Below, piece by piece: positions 9,361 through 18,385 of a DNA stretch of 64,000 bases. The first letter of the stretch is position 1; each line of letters begins with the position of its first letter. The DNA is taken from contig NZ_CP047393.1 of the NCBI RefSeq assembly GCF_009858175.1, positions 2,852,001-2,916,000 of the forward strand, written 5' to 3'. The notes below the pieces were generated by a model. The model was not told the DNA's origin, did no database searches, and saw nothing but the letters and a program-made list of their open reading frames with translations. The stretch comes from Pontibacillus sp. HMF3514. Lineage in GTDB: Bacteria > Bacillota > Bacilli > Bacillales > BH030062. The translations under genes and the position numbers were made by a program.

Positions 9361-9396
9361 AAGCCATCGTTCCTTTTGGAGCAGGTGGCTTTTTTA
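9361..9396 (+). terminator. sspI terminator
   Basis: AAGCCA/TGGCTT stem with a long loop followed by a T-run, about 20 bases after the sspI stop. Confidence 0.7.
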
Positions 9397-9471
9397 GATA
9401 TAGTATGAGTGGTTTGTCTAAGGATTAGACGTGTTACTATTTATTCAAGTAAGCGGAAGAAGTACTTAAAC

Positions 9472-9512
9472 AAAAAGCCTATCACATGTTGCAATGAACA
9501 CATGATAGGCTA
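9472..9512 (-). terminator. terminator of the M42 peptidase gene
   Basis: Long stem AGCCTATCACATGT/ACACATGATAGGCT with T-run on the minus strand, just after the peptidase stop. Confidence 0.85.
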
Positions 9513-9518
9513 ATCTAA

Positions 9519-10604
9519 TTAATCGAATGTAATTTCTTTTACTTTGTCAGCATCTAAACCTTTAATGATTTCAACAAACAAGTTCACAGCGTTTTCGAAA
9601 TCATCACGGTGTAGCATGGCTGCGTGTGAGTGGATATAACGGGTTGCAACTGTAATAACAAGGGATGGTACCCCATTACCTGTTAAGTGGATTGAACCAG
9701 CGTCTGTTGCGCCTCCACCAATGACATCGAATTGATAAGGGATGTCATTTTTTTCAGCTGTATCGATTACGTAATCACGTAAACCTTTGTGAGAGATCAT
9801 GGACGCATCATATAAAATGACTTGAGGCCCTTCTCCCATTTTACTTGCAGCATCTTTATCGGAAACCCCAGGTGTGTCTCCTGCAATACCTACATCTACC
9901 GCAAAGCCGATGTCTGGATCAATCATATGAGCTGACGTCTTTGCCCCTCGACGTTGAACTTCTTCTTGCACAGTGTTTACACCGTACAGAACGTTTGGAT
10001 GCCCTTCCTCTTTTAAGCGACGCATAGCTTCAATTGTGATCGCACATCCAATACGGTTGTCCCATGCTTTTGCCAATAGCATTTTTTCGTTCGGCATTTG
10101 TGTAAACTCAAAGTAAGGCACAACAGAGTCTCCCGGTTTCACACCGAACTCTTCTGCTTCTTCTTTTGAAGACGCACCAATATCGATGAACATGTCCTTC
10201 ATATCAACAGCTTGCTTTCGTTGTTCAGCAGGTAAGATATGTGGTGGTTTTGACCCAATTACACCCGTAAGGTCACCTTTTTCAGTCATGATCGTCACAC
10301 GTTGTGCTAACATAACTTGTGTCCACCATCCACCTAAGTTTTGAAAATATAAAAATCCATTATCATCAATACGAGTTACCATGAATCCAACCTCATCTAG
10401 GTGCCCCGCCATCATAATTTTTGGACCGTCTTTTTGGCCTGTACGTTTAGCAACCAGGCTTCCTAAGTTATCTGTGTAAACCTCATCTGCATAAGGTGAT
10501 ATGTAATTCGTTACGACATCACGAATCTCTTTCTCATTTCCTGGTACCCCTTTTGCGTCTGTCAGATCTTTAAGCATCGTCAGGGTATCATCCCATTTAG
10601 GCAT
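9519..10604 (-). CDS. ysdC: M42 family aminopeptidase (YsdC-like)
   Basis: 361-aa cytosolic M42 metallopeptidase (glutamyl aminopeptidase/deblocking type), the same length as B. subtilis YsdC. Metal and catalytic residues are visible in order: [10 protein letters not shown] near 67, AWDNRIG near 180, [11 protein letters not shown] near 213, [11 protein letters not shown] near 235, and HSHAAM near 320. The ATG at 10604 follows GGAGGAGG; the longer reading frame upstream has no ribosome site. Family members form large tetrahedral complexes and trim peptides. Confidence 0.93.
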   Translation of the reverse strand: MPKWDDTLTMLKDLTDAKGVPGNEKEIRDVVTNYISPYADEVYTDNLGSLVAKRTGQKDGPKIMMAGHLDEVGFMVTRIDDNGFLYFQNLGGWWTQVMLAQRVTIMTEKGDLTGVIGSKPPHILPAEQRKQAVDMKDMFIDIGASSKEEAEEFGVKPGDSVVPYFEFTQMPNEKMLLAKAWDNRIGCAITIEAMRRLKEEGHPNVLYGVNTVQEEVQRRGAKTSAHMIDPDIGFAVDVGIAGDTPGVSDKDAASKMGEGPQVILYDASMISHKGLRDYVIDTAEKNDIPYQFDVIGGGATDAGSIHLTGNGVPSLVITVATRYIHSHAAMLHRDDFENAVNLFVEIIKGLDADKVKEITFD

Positions 10605-10677
10605 TCTTTTTCCTCCTCCATTGTTATCTCTACCGGTCATTATAACGTTTATTGAAAAAATTCACAAAATAACCTTC

Positions 10678-11169
10678 TTAATACCCTTCTTCCTGTCTCT
10701 GGTGATTTTTTTCATTTTTTTCAAAATAAGCTCGCTGAATATCCTCTTCAGAAAAGCCAAGTTTCACCCCTAACAAAAGAAAAGAAGAAAACAATTCATG
10801 ATATCTTTTTTCTGATGGGTCCTCTTGGAACAAATGAACCCTTCCATAAACGTCTTGAAAAGCTAACGTCAGTTCTTGCACAGTTTCATACCCGAATTTA
10901 GTCGATTCCCCGTATCTATAGCCTTTTTCTAAGCCTAATGACATGATGAAGTGAAGTCCATCGACATACTCCTCTAAAATAATGTCAGAATCACTTGATG
11001 GCTTTTGACTCCAAAACTTAAAACACCTAGTCTCATTCGCTAACTCACCTACTTCAACAAGAAGAGCAAGTACTTTCTTCTGAAATAAATCATCATTTTC
11101 TAAACCATGTTCGTTTTCAATTCGTGAATCTAATTGTTGCTGCATTTCGAAAAGCTGTTCCCAGTTCAT
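10678..11169 (-). CDS. dimeric (all-alpha) dUTP diphosphatase
   Basis: 163-aa member of the dUTPase_2/MazG-like all-helical NTP pyrophosphatases, which hydrolyse dUTP to dUMP and keep uracil out of DNA. The EVGELANE metal-binding motif lies near residue 38 and a second acidic motif, EEYVDGLHF, near 69. The fold is unrelated to the trimeric YncF-type dUTPase of B. subtilis. This gene interrupts the B. subtilis ysdC-ysdB order. dUTP specificity is inferred from family similarity; a related dNTP pyrophosphatase is possible. Confidence 0.82.
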   Translation of the reverse strand: MNWEQLFEMQQQLDSRIENEHGLENDDLFQKKVLALLVEVGELANETRCFKFWSQKPSSDSDIILEEYVDGLHFIMSLGLEKGYRYGESTKFGYETVQELTLAFQDVYGRVHLFQEDPSEKRYHELFSSFLLLGVKLGFSEEDIQRAYFEKNEKNHQRQEEGY

Positions 11170-11235
11170 AATTTTGCTCCTTAAAAAATAATTTTTTCTG
11201 ATTATAGCATGTTTTGATATGATAGAAGAAAAACC

Positions 11236-11261
11236 TGAAACATTTTTGAATCTGATACGTA
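11236..11261 (+). promoter_or_regulatory. sigma-W promoter of ysdB
   Basis: TGAAAC (11236-11241) and CGTA (11258-11261) separated by exactly 16 bases match the sigma-W consensus TGAAAC-N16-CGTA. YsdB is a known sigma-W regulon member in B. subtilis. Confidence 0.82.
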
Positions 11262-11294
11262 TTCACATATAAAGATACAATTCAAGGAGAGGCG

Positions 11295-11702
11295 ATGACC
11301 ATGATCGTTATTTTACTTCGTTTACTTATTTTGATTGCAATGATCTTATTAATATATACTGCGTACAAATATATCATGAATCCAAAGCGAAAGCTTGAGC
11401 TTGCACAAGAGAAGAAACAATTTTATTTTTTAGATGATACAGATAATGTTAAAAAGAACTTTTTACTAACCTATAAAGGCGTTTTGTTTGAGGGTGAAAA
11501 ATATCTCGGCACAACTGAAAACTCGTTTGATGTCGTTTCCATTTCTGTTTGGACAAAGCAACCTAATAAGCTAAAGGGATTTGAACGACAGGATTTATAT
11601 TTTGTCGAAAAAGAAATCCTCATCCACTATCCATATGCTGAAATTGATTGGAAAAACCCCGTTAACCAGCTTATATTATCGAGTTCAAAAACAAACGATT
11701 AA
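11295..11702 (+). CDS. ysdB: sigma-W-controlled membrane-anchored protein YsdB
   Basis: 135-aa protein with one N-terminal membrane segment (residues 3-24) and a soluble domain with KKNFLLTYKGVLFEGEKYLGTTENSFDVVS, characteristic of YsdB. Molecular function is unknown; in B. subtilis it belongs to the envelope-stress sigma-W regulon, and the promoter seen upstream fits this. The ATG at 11295 is five bases after GGAG; a second ATG at 11301 is possible. It ends at a bidirectional terminator. Confidence 0.88.
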   Translation: MTMIVILLRLLILIAMILLIYTAYKYIMNPKRKLELAQEKKQFYFLDDTDNVKKNFLLTYKGVLFEGEKYLGTTENSFDVVSISVWTKQPNKLKGFERQDLYFVEKEILIHYPYAEIDWKNPVNQLILSSSKTND

Positions 11703-11734
11703 AAAAGGGATGGCAGATGCCATCCCTTTTTTTA
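11701..11734. terminator. bidirectional terminator between ysdB and the VTT gene
   Basis: AAAAAAGGGATGGCA/TGCCATCCCTTTTTT with a two-base loop serves converging transcripts from both sides. It overlaps both stop codons by a few bases. Confidence 0.9.
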
Positions 11735-12304
11735 TTTGGCTGTTTGAAAAAAGTCATTCCATTTAATCACAATTTCTTTTCTACGCAATAAGTAAATGAT
11801 CGGTAGGAGCGCTAAAATAAGCGGCCCCATTATGATTGGAGATAATGTAGAAAGCCATTGTCCTACAGAGGTATATACTACTGCTAGAGGAATGTTGGAA
11901 TAGAATGAAGTCTTCATATAATCTCTAAATCCTGTGGTCATCTCAATAATCATAAGTGACAATAAGTGAAAGTGAATGAAAGGTACAAGTCGTAATAATG
12001 CAATTTGCCCTGTTGAGAACCCCGAGTGTTTCCCGAACAAACGTTGTTTCAATTTCATCAGTTTCTTCAATGTTTTCGGCATCCATTGACTGATTTTATA
12101 AAAAATCAGACTGGATAAAGTCACCCCAATTATGGAGTATACAGATCCTGTAACGGCTCCGAATAAAATTCCACCTGACACACAAATAAATGCCACAGGT
12201 AGAAAAAGCAAAGGCCTAAGCAAGTGAAAACCAATAAATAAAAGGGGCGCGAAAAACCCGCTAGTTTCTAAAACCATCATAATGGTAGCACCTAGCTGTT
12301 GCAT
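11732..12304 (-). CDS. VTT-domain (TVP38/TMEM64, DedA-like) membrane protein
   Basis: 190-aa polytopic membrane protein of the TVP38/TMEM64 family. Hydrophobic segments lie at about 15-35, 40-60, 100-120, 130-150 and 160-180. The central ICVSGGILFGAVTGSVYS and RLVPFIHFH stretches are the VTT signature. Family members act in lipid scrambling or undecaprenyl/phospholipid transport; the substrate here is unknown. It converges with ysdB and lies upstream of nothing in its own direction. Confidence 0.83.
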   Translation of the reverse strand: MQQLGATIMMVLETSGFFAPLLFIGFHLLRPLLFLPVAFICVSGGILFGAVTGSVYSIIGVTLSSLIFYKISQWMPKTLKKLMKLKQRLFGKHSGFSTGQIALLRLVPFIHFHLLSLMIIEMTTGFRDYMKTSFYSNIPLAVVYTSVGQWLSTLSPIIMGPLILALLPIIYLLRRKEIVIKWNDFFQTAK

Positions 12305-12341
12305 GTGAACCCCCTCCTTGGACAGTTTGCCTATTCTATTC

Positions 12342-12623
12342 TTATGACAAGAGACGAGCCTTTATGACAACGTATAGTACAATGTGTAATACCATAATGA
12401 TCGGAGTTCCTATAGTAAACATTGTATGCTTGGTTTTGTGACGAAAATAACTCATACCAAGCCAATTTCCTAAAGCTCCACCAATCCAAGCTATGGTCCA
12501 TAGCGTCTTTTCCTGAACACGCCACTTATCGTTCCTCGCTCTTTTTTTATCAACTCCCATAAGGATGAAGCCTATAAGGTTAATGACAACAAAATATACA
12601 ATAAAAATTAAATTGAAACTCAT
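12342..12623 (-). CDS. ysdA: DUF1294 membrane protein YsdA
   Basis: 93-aa DUF1294 protein (B. subtilis YsdA is about 89 aa). It has an N-terminal membrane segment (4-22), the conserved MGVDKKRARNDKWRVQEKTLW block, then two more hydrophobic segments. Function unknown. GAGGT lies seven bases before the ATG. The position next to rplT is conserved in Bacillus. Confidence 0.88.
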   Translation of the reverse strand: MSFNLIFIVYFVVINLIGFILMGVDKKRARNDKWRVQEKTLWTIAWIGGALGNWLGMSYFRHKTKHTMFTIGTPIIMVLHIVLYVVIKARLLS

Positions 12624-12767
12624 ATGTACAACCTCAATTCTGGTTAATCTGTATGTATAGCATATATTAAAATGATCGCATTTTGTGTAGTTTTTTAGGA
12701 CAAGCAGGCTATTTTAGAAGTGACAATGTATTTTGATTTTAGAGTTGCCTACCAAAAAAAGTAAAAA

Positions 12768-12811
12768 GAAAAAGTCATTTTCCCTCATATTAGAAGGAAA
12801 ATGACTTTTAT
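12768..12811 (-). terminator. terminator of the infC-rpmI-rplT operon
   Basis: AAAGTCATTTTCC/GGAAAATGACTTT stem with T-rich continuation on the minus strand, ten bases after the rplT stop. Confidence 0.85.
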
Positions 12812-12820
12812 ACCGTTCAC

Positions 12821-13177
12821 TTATTTAAGTGCTGCTTTAGCTTGTTGAGCTAGGTCAGCGAATGCTTTTTCATCTGAAATTGCGATGTCAGCAAGCATTT
12901 TACGGTTAACTTCGATACCAGCTTGCTTCAAACCGTGCATTAGACGGCTGTAAGAAATGTCGTTTTGACGAGCCGCAGCGTTAATACGTGCGATCCACAG
13001 ACGACGGAAATCACGTTTTTTCTGACGACGGTCACGGTATGCATACTGACCGGATTTCATTACCTGTTGTTTTGCTGTTTTGAATAAAGCATGTTTTGAA
13101 CCATAATAACCTTTAGCAAGCTTTAAGACGCGCTTACGACGTTGGCGAGTGACTGTTCCACCTTTTACACGTGCCAT
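12821..13177 (-). CDS. rplT: 50S ribosomal protein L20
   Basis: 118-aa L20, an early 23S rRNA-binding assembly protein. The very basic N-terminus ([19 protein letters not shown]) and the globular [17 protein letters not shown] region are typical. L20 is also the repressor of this operon in Bacillus, acting on the leader upstream of infC. Third gene of infC-rpmI-rplT. Confidence 0.99.
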   Translation of the reverse strand: MARVKGGTVTRQRRKRVLKLAKGYYGSKHALFKTAKQQVMKSGQYAYRDRRQKKRDFRRLWIARINAAARQNDISYSRLMHGLKQAGIEVNRKMLADIAISDEKAFADLAQQAKAALK

Positions 13178-13224
13178 AATAGTTCCCTCCTGAATTTCAT
13201 TTTACTTAATTTATAATGAGTCGA

Positions 13225-13422
13225 TTATTTCTTTGGAAGCATGTTCTTGATACGACGGTAGTCTGCTTTAGAAACTAACGTAGACTTACGAAGTTTACGC
13301 TTCTGCTTCTGAGACTTGTTTGCGAACAGGTGACTTGTGAATGCGTGGGAACGCTTCACCTTTCCGTTACCTGTACGACTAAAGCGTTTCTGAGAACCTT
13401 TATGAGTTTTCATTTTTGGCAT
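13225..13422 (-). CDS. rpmI: 50S ribosomal protein L35
   Basis: 65-aa L35 with the standard [14 protein letters not shown] start and the [18 protein letters not shown] end. It lies between infC and rplT, with AGGAGGAAC just before its ATG. Confidence 0.99.
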   Translation of the reverse strand: MPKMKTHKGSQKRFSRTGNGKVKRSHAFTSHLFANKSQKQKRKLRKSTLVSKADYRRIKNMLPKK

Positions 13423-13467
13423 GAGTAGTTCCTCCTTTAAGCATTTTCGGCTTCTCCTAGAAAAAGT

Positions 13468-13986
13468 CTATTGCTTTTCGTTAACCGGAGCAAGCATCAT
13501 AAACATGTTACGACCTTCCATTTTCGGTTTCGTTTCGATTGTGGAAAGGTCTTTACATTCTTCAGCCATACGTTCTAGAACTTGTTGGCCTAGTTCTTTG
13601 TGAGTGATTGCGCGTCCGCGGAAACGAACTGCAACTTTCACTTTATCGCCCTTTGTTAAGAACTTACGTGCATTACGTAGCTTCGTATTGAAGTCATGTT
13701 CTTCAATTCCTGGGCTGAGACGCACTTCTTTCACGTTGATCACTTTTTGATTCTTACGCTGTTCCTTTTCTTTCTTCTGTTGCTCAAAACGGTATTTACC
13801 GTAGTCCATAATACGACATACAGGCGGTTTCGCATTTGGAGCAACCATTACAAGATCAAGGTTTGCGTTTGCAGCGATGTCTAACGCTTCGTTTTTGGAT
13901 TTAACACCCAATTGGTCTCCATTTGAATCAATGAGACGTACTTCGCGAGCACGAATCTTTTCATTGACGATCATATCTTTGCTAAT
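13468..13986 (-). CDS. infC: translation initiation factor IF-3, AUU start
   Basis: 172-aa IF-3, which binds the 30S subunit and proofreads the start codon. The N domain ([18 protein letters not shown]) and the C domain ([17 protein letters not shown]-like, here [11 protein letters not shown]) are clear. The first ATG (13974) is 18 bases from the only ribosome site. An in-frame ATT at 13984-13986 sits six bases after GGAGGTGG and adds the conserved residues ISKD. I therefore place the start at ATT, matching the rare AUU starts of infC elsewhere. Such a start lets IF-3 repress its own translation. Confidence 0.95.
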   Translation of the reverse strand: MSKDMIVNEKIRAREVRLIDSNGDQLGVKSKNEALDIAANANLDLVMVAPNAKPPVCRIMDYGKYRFEQQKKEKEQRKNQKVINVKEVRLSPGIEEHDFNTKLRNARKFLTKGDKVKVAVRFRGRAITHKELGQQVLERMAEECKDLSTIETKPKMEGRNMFMMLAPVNEKQ

Positions 13987-14067
13987 GACCAGCCACCTCC
14001 AAGGTTAATTAAGAATAATATATCTGTCCTTGACAAGCTGTATTTTCTTGCTGGAATTTCTACAATC

Positions 14068-14209
14068 AAAAAAAGTGTCGGTACACATACTGCACCCACA
14101 CGTTTCCCATTACGTTCAGAAAAAATCGTACCTGGTAACTGCCCATAGTGGACGTCATGCAGGTGAGAAGCGGGTGCTTCTACTTGTCTCAGACAATATT
14201 TTGTTTACC
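14068..14209 (-). promoter_or_regulatory. L20-type autoregulatory leader of infC-rpmI-rplT
   Basis: The leader upstream of infC carries a GTTACCAGGTACG segment and then GTGTGGGT...ACCGACAC (14075-14101), which folds into a terminator followed by seven Ts on the minus strand (14068-14074). The GGGTGCAGTATGTGTACC block matches my recollection of the Rfam L20 leader. L20 binding in this class promotes premature termination. Confidence 0.8.
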
Positions 14210-14215
14210 TATACG

Positions 14216-14244
14216 AGAATAGCACGTATACATTAGGCTGTCAA
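14216..14244 (-). promoter_or_regulatory. infC operon promoter
   Basis: Consensus -35 TTGACA (14239-14244) and -10 TATTCT (14216-14221) with a 17-base spacer. Confidence 0.82.
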
Positions 14245-14340
14245 ATCGTTTTACTCTGTTTCGTTTAAAAACAAGACTTTTATAGAATACAAGATATCTG
14301 CTCGAAACGCAACAACTATTTTACAAAAACCTTATTTAAC

Positions 14341-15022
14341 TTATTCCATATAAGCCCCTTATGTTGAAGACTTGGAATCGAGATAAGTTGAGAGCAATCC
14401 GTTGCTTTTATGAGAGGTAGGGGTTCAGTGAAACGGCAATACTCCTGCGGAAGACCAGCTGAGCCTCCTCGTTCACTCCGTTGTCTGTGGGGTCTCATCT
14501 GCCCTTTCTACCGCGGGAGTTTGCCGTTTCCCTCACCCCCTTTGCTTTTATGGAGATTAACGGACCCTAGTGTGTGAGTTCTAAACCTTACGGACATCTG
14601 TTCCGTTATTTTGAACTTTTAAGGCATTTCGAGAGTCGTTACGGACATATGGTACCTTATTTGTGACAAATTGGGTTTTGTCAAGGTGATTTGATGCAAA
14701 TAACGGAATAAATGTCCGTAAGCTCTTCATAAAAGTCATATTAAGATCAAATAACGGAACAGATGTCCTTAAACATCACCTCTCCATATCACTGCGGTTC
14801 CGTTCATCACGATTCGGCTAAGGTGGGCTGTGGAACGGGTTGACTCCTCCGGAATAACGAGCGAGCGAGACCCCGCAAGAAGCGTAGCGTATGAGGAGGC
14901 TCGATCGTTCGTCCGGGGAAAGCAACCCGTTCCCAAGCCCACCGCACTCCACAATAGCAACGGAACCGCCTCTCTCACTAAAACAGTTATTCCAGATTAC
15001 TGCCATATAACTGAACAATAAA
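14341..15022. repeat. modular palindromic element SE1 (L-A-array-B-R)
   Basis: 682-base intergenic element between the infC promoter and the thrS terminator. Module order: left end (TTATTCCA...AAGCCCCTTATGTTGAAGAC, 14341-14390); palindrome A (14397-14566, ends TCCGTT/AACGGACC, inner AAACGGCAA/TTGCCGTTT); four 24-bp units at 14588, 14639 (direct), 14698 and 14749 (inverted); palindrome B (14794-14969, perfect 11-bp ends GCGGTTCCGTT/AACGGAACCGC); right end (CAGTTATTCCA...ATAACTG, about 14984-15013). Palindromes A and B share a GAGACCCCGC...GAGGAGGCT core that reads as spurious ORFs. It is 1 base longer than SE2 and very similar along its length. Confidence 0.88.
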
Positions 15023-15023
15023 T

Positions 15024-15061
15024 AAAAAAACCCTCATGAAGCTCATCAGCTTCACAAGGGC
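15024..15061 (-). terminator. thrS terminator
   Basis: CCCT...TGAAGC/GCTTCA...AGGG stem with seven Ts on the minus strand, about 15 bases after the thrS stop. Confidence 0.85.
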
Positions 15062-15076
15062 TTTTGCAATCCTATA

Positions 15077-17020
15077 TTATCGACGAACTTTTCCTGTGAT
15101 CTCTTGCTTTAATTCATCAATGAAATTAGAAAGTGGCTTCGTCTCAGAGTCTTTTTCTCCGTAACGACGTACGTTCACGCCATTTTCATTTATCTCATTG
15201 TCACCTACAACGAGCTGGTAAGGGACTTTTTGCATTTGAGCTTCACGGATCTTGTAGCCGATTTTCTCATCACGCTCATCCACTTCAACACGCACGCCAG
15301 CAAAGCGTAGCTCATCTTCTACCTTTTTCGCATAGTCTAAGTGAACATCCGCAGAAACTGGAATAATCTTAGCCTGTACAGGTGCTAACCATGTTGGGAA
15401 TGCACCTTTGTACTCTTCAATTAAGAAGGCAACAAAGCGTTCCATTGTAGATACTACACCGCGGTGAATAACAACCGGACGGTGATGGTTTCCGTCTTCA
15501 CCAATATACGTTAAGTCAAAACGCTCTGGTAAGTGGAAGTCCAACTGTACAGTAGATAACGTCTCATCTTTACCTAGTGCCGTTTTCACCTGCACATCAA
15601 GCTTCGGTCCGTAGAATGCCGCTTCGCCTTCTGCTTCTACATAATCAACTTTTAGCTCCTGCATGGTTTCAAGAAGCATGGACTGAGCTTTCTCCCACAT
15701 CTCATCGTTATCCACATATTTCTCTTTGTCCGCAGGGTCACGGTATGAAAGACGGAAGTAATAATCTTCAATGCCGAAGTCTTTATATACTTCTTGAATC
15801 ATACGAACAACGCGGATAAACTCATCTTTTAGTTGATCTGGACGAGAGAAGATATGCGCATCATTTAATGTCATAGCACGTACACGCTGTAAACCAGCTA
15901 AAGCACCAGACATTTCGTAACGGTGCATTGTACCAAGCTCAGCAATACGAACCGGAAGATTACGGTAACTATGCAATTGGTTTTTGTACACCATCATGTG
16001 GTGCGGACAGTTCATTGGTCGAAGAACTAGATCTTCGTTATCCATTTCCATTGATGGGAACATGTCCTCTTGATAGTGATCCCAGTGTCCACTTGTTTTA
16101 TAAAGGTCAACAGAACCTAAAACAGGTGTGTACACGTGGTCATATCCAAGACGCTCTTCTAAATCTACGATATAACGCTCGATTGTACGACGAATTGTAG
16201 CGCCTTTAGGTAACCATAATGGAAGCCCTTGTCCTACTTTTTGAGACACCGTGAAAATATCAAGCTCTTTTCCTAGTTTACGGTGGTCACGTTCCTTTGC
16301 TTCTTCAAGCATGTGAAGGTACTCTTCAAGATGTGCTTTCTTTTCAAAAGCTGTACCATAAATACGCTGAAGCATTTGATTGTCGCTATCTCCACGCCAG
16401 TATGCGCCAGAGACACTCAACAGCTTAAATACTTTAATTTTACCTGTTGATGGAACATGTGGGCCGCGGCAAAGATCGAAAAATTCACCTTGCTTATAGA
16501 TTGTAATGTTTTCATCTTCTGGAAGGTCATCGATCAATTCTAGCTTCAATTCATCACCGATTTCACGATACATTTCCTTCGCTTCTTCACGACTAACCTC
16601 GACACGCTGAATTTCAAGGTTTTCGCTTACAATACGCTGCATTTCTTTTTCAATCTTAGGTAGATCTTCAACTGAGATGGATTCAGAGATGTCCATGTCA
16701 TAGTAAAATCCATTCTCAATAACAGGACCTACTCCAAGCTTCACATCTCCATAAAGACGTTTAACAGCCTGCGCCATTAGGTGTGCAGTAGAGTGACGTA
16801 ACACCTCAATACCTTCTTCATCACGAAGTGTTACAATTTCAATTGATCCATCACCTGGTAGTTCACGGCGAAAATCAATTAGTTGACCATTATGTTTTCC
16901 AGCAACAGCTTGCTTTTTTAAACCAGGACTAATGGATGCAGCTACATCTTCTGTTGTTGTACCTTGAGGAAACTCTTTCACTGCTCCATCTGGGAATGTA
17001 AGTTGAATTCCTTCAGCCAT
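15077..17020 (-). CDS. thrS: threonine--tRNA ligase
   Basis: 647-aa class II synthetase. The TGS domain (1-65) is followed by the N2 editing domain with [12 protein letters not shown] near 78 and the HVPSTG/CRGPH zinc-type site near 185. The catalytic core has motif 2 ([14 protein letters not shown], near 332) and [16 protein letters not shown], and the C-terminal anticodon-binding domain starts near 540. Cys-His-His zinc ligands are present. Controlled by the upstream T-box. Confidence 0.98.
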   Translation of the reverse strand: MAEGIQLTFPDGAVKEFPQGTTTEDVAASISPGLKKQAVAGKHNGQLIDFRRELPGDGSIEIVTLRDEEGIEVLRHSTAHLMAQAVKRLYGDVKLGVGPVIENGFYYDMDISESISVEDLPKIEKEMQRIVSENLEIQRVEVSREEAKEMYREIGDELKLELIDDLPEDENITIYKQGEFFDLCRGPHVPSTGKIKVFKLLSVSGAYWRGDSDNQMLQRIYGTAFEKKAHLEEYLHMLEEAKERDHRKLGKELDIFTVSQKVGQGLPLWLPKGATIRRTIERYIVDLEERLGYDHVYTPVLGSVDLYKTSGHWDHYQEDMFPSMEMDNEDLVLRPMNCPHHMMVYKNQLHSYRNLPVRIAELGTMHRYEMSGALAGLQRVRAMTLNDAHIFSRPDQLKDEFIRVVRMIQEVYKDFGIEDYYFRLSYRDPADKEKYVDNDEMWEKAQSMLLETMQELKVDYVEAEGEAAFYGPKLDVQVKTALGKDETLSTVQLDFHLPERFDLTYIGEDGNHHRPVVIHRGVVSTMERFVAFLIEEYKGAFPTWLAPVQAKIIPVSADVHLDYAKKVEDELRFAGVRVEVDERDEKIGYKIREAQMQKVPYQLVVGDNEINENGVNVRRYGEKDSETKPLSNFIDELKQEITGKVRR

Positions 17021-17082
17021 TGTTCGTTCACTCCTTCTATCTTTCTAAAATGTGATGATTCAACACACGATTTATGAGCATT

Positions 17083-17350
17083 AAAAAACGCCCATCCCTT
17101 GCACGATAGCGAAGGGACGAGCGTTGATGCACGTGGTTCCACCCTGATTTCCACATTCCTGTGGCTCATTGTTTCAAATCCGTAACGAGGACGAGGCGCT
17201 ACTAGTTACTTAAGGTTCGCCAGTAGAGTTCAGAGGTGGTAAACAATTTGCCGTTCTTAGGAAGCTTCCAGCCATGGCCTCCCTCTCTGTAAGTCGATAC
17301 ACATTGTTCGTATCCTCATCATCACTTATACATTGAATTTTATTTATGAT
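17083..17350 (-). promoter_or_regulatory. T-box leader, threonine
   Basis: The T-box core AGGGTGGAACCACG lies at 17132-17145 and the terminator AACGC...ATCCCTT/AAGGGA...GCGTT with T-run at 17083-17125. The Stem I apical GGAGGCCATGGCTGGAAGC region is near 17260-17285. By alignment to the pheST leader the specifier is ACC (Thr), at 17238-17240. Uncharged tRNA-Thr should allow readthrough into thrS. Confidence 0.92.
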
Positions 17351-17354
17351 TCAT

Positions 17355-17383
17355 AGTATAAGGACTTTCATTTAAAAAAGCAA
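17355..17383 (-). promoter_or_regulatory. thrS promoter
   Basis: -35 TTGCTT (17378-17383) and -10 TATACT (17355-17360) with a 17-base spacer. Confidence 0.7.
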
Positions 17384-17392
17384 GCCTATTTT

Positions 17393-18250
17393 TTACTGAG
17401 AGGACAAACGTTTGAAAGGAAAATTTCTCAAAGGGAGAAACTCTACCTTTTCCTGAAACACATTTAATATCGTAATGGTTTTAGGATCACTAGAATCATC
17501 GCCGTATAGCGTGATTTTCTCTGGTGCAAAGGCAATGATAGGTGTAATATTCATTTCTTCTTTTTCCAAACCAAACAAGTAAAGTGGTTCTTCATTTGTT
17601 AATCGCTTTAACTCTTCTTGTCTAAAAAGATTTCCATTCTTATCATAAAAACGGAAATTAGGGCCTTGAACAATTAATAAATGATCCATATTAGAAGGTT
17701 TAAGATGCATATATTCCCGAAGATGTTCAACATAAGATTGATATTCTTCTTCTCGTTTGTATTCATCAAGTGCATATCCAACAAAATCAATTAAATCATT
17801 ATAAAAAGTATGCATCCGGAACACAATAATCGAATCAAAATGAACAGACTCTTCTTCCTTCAAAGCCTCTGCAAATACAGTTTTTAAAATAGTCTGATGC
17901 TGACCATGACTTAATTTGTGTTGTGGCACCATATCTTCCTCTAACTCATCACGTAACAATGTATGACACAAATCCACAATCGCTTCAACTTCATCTACGT
18001 CATTATAATAATAACAATCACGAATAATTTCATGTAACCAAGCTGACTCTTTATGTATTTGAAACACATGAATAAATCCTTGAATGAGTACAGAATGAAG
18101 TTCTTTTACATCAGAGGCTTGTTCAATATTAATCGTAAGACCCCACTTCTTGTGCTGTTGCCAGTGAAGTTTAATATCTTGACTGTAATCAAGCAGGTAT
18201 TCACAAAAAGATAAGGCTTCATGCTTACGCTCAAATGTGATTTGCTTCAA
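17393..18250 (-). CDS. ytxC: sporulation-associated protein YtxC
   Basis: 285-aa protein matching the YtxC family (B. subtilis YtxC is about 281 aa) by size and position between thrS and dnaI. It is mostly helical and acidic and contains no obvious catalytic motif. The start is TTG at 18250, six bases after a GGGGGG ribosome site; upstream in-frame ATGs fall in or beyond the dnaI terminator. Function unknown; the family is annotated as sporulation-related. Confidence 0.75.
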   Translation of the reverse strand: MKQITFERKHEALSFCEYLLDYSQDIKLHWQQHKKWGLTINIEQASDVKELHSVLIQGFIHVFQIHKESAWLHEIIRDCYYYNDVDEVEAIVDLCHTLLRDELEEDMVPQHKLSHGQHQTILKTVFAEALKEEESVHFDSIIVFRMHTFYNDLIDFVGYALDEYKREEEYQSYVEHLREYMHLKPSNMDHLLIVQGPNFRFYDKNGNLFRQEELKRLTNEEPLYLFGLEKEEMNITPIIAFAPEKITLYGDDSSDPKTITILNVFQEKVEFLPLRNFPFKRLSSQ

Positions 18251-18341
18251 TCTATTCCCCCCTTCCCCCATAACTGTTACATTATATGGGACAAGGGCAA
18301 AAAAAATGATTTCGTATCTAAAATAATGTAACAAAAACAAA

Positions 18342-18385
18342 AATCGCATGACCCTCCTTATTGGAGGCTCATGCGATTTATTTTT
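18342..18385 (-). terminator. dnaI terminator
   Basis: Strong stem ATCGCATGA-CCTCC/GGAGG-TCATGCGAT, with T-rich sequence on both sides. It lies directly after dnaI. Confidence 0.88.

Noticed and set aside
14769-15021. Overlapping ORFs of 60-70 aa inside the palindromic elements (also at 22083-22371, 31162-31829, 40765-41277)
   Set aside because: They arise because the palindromes are GC-rich and stop-poor on both strands. They have no ribosome sites and repeat the same DPARSV.EEA-type translation in several copies.
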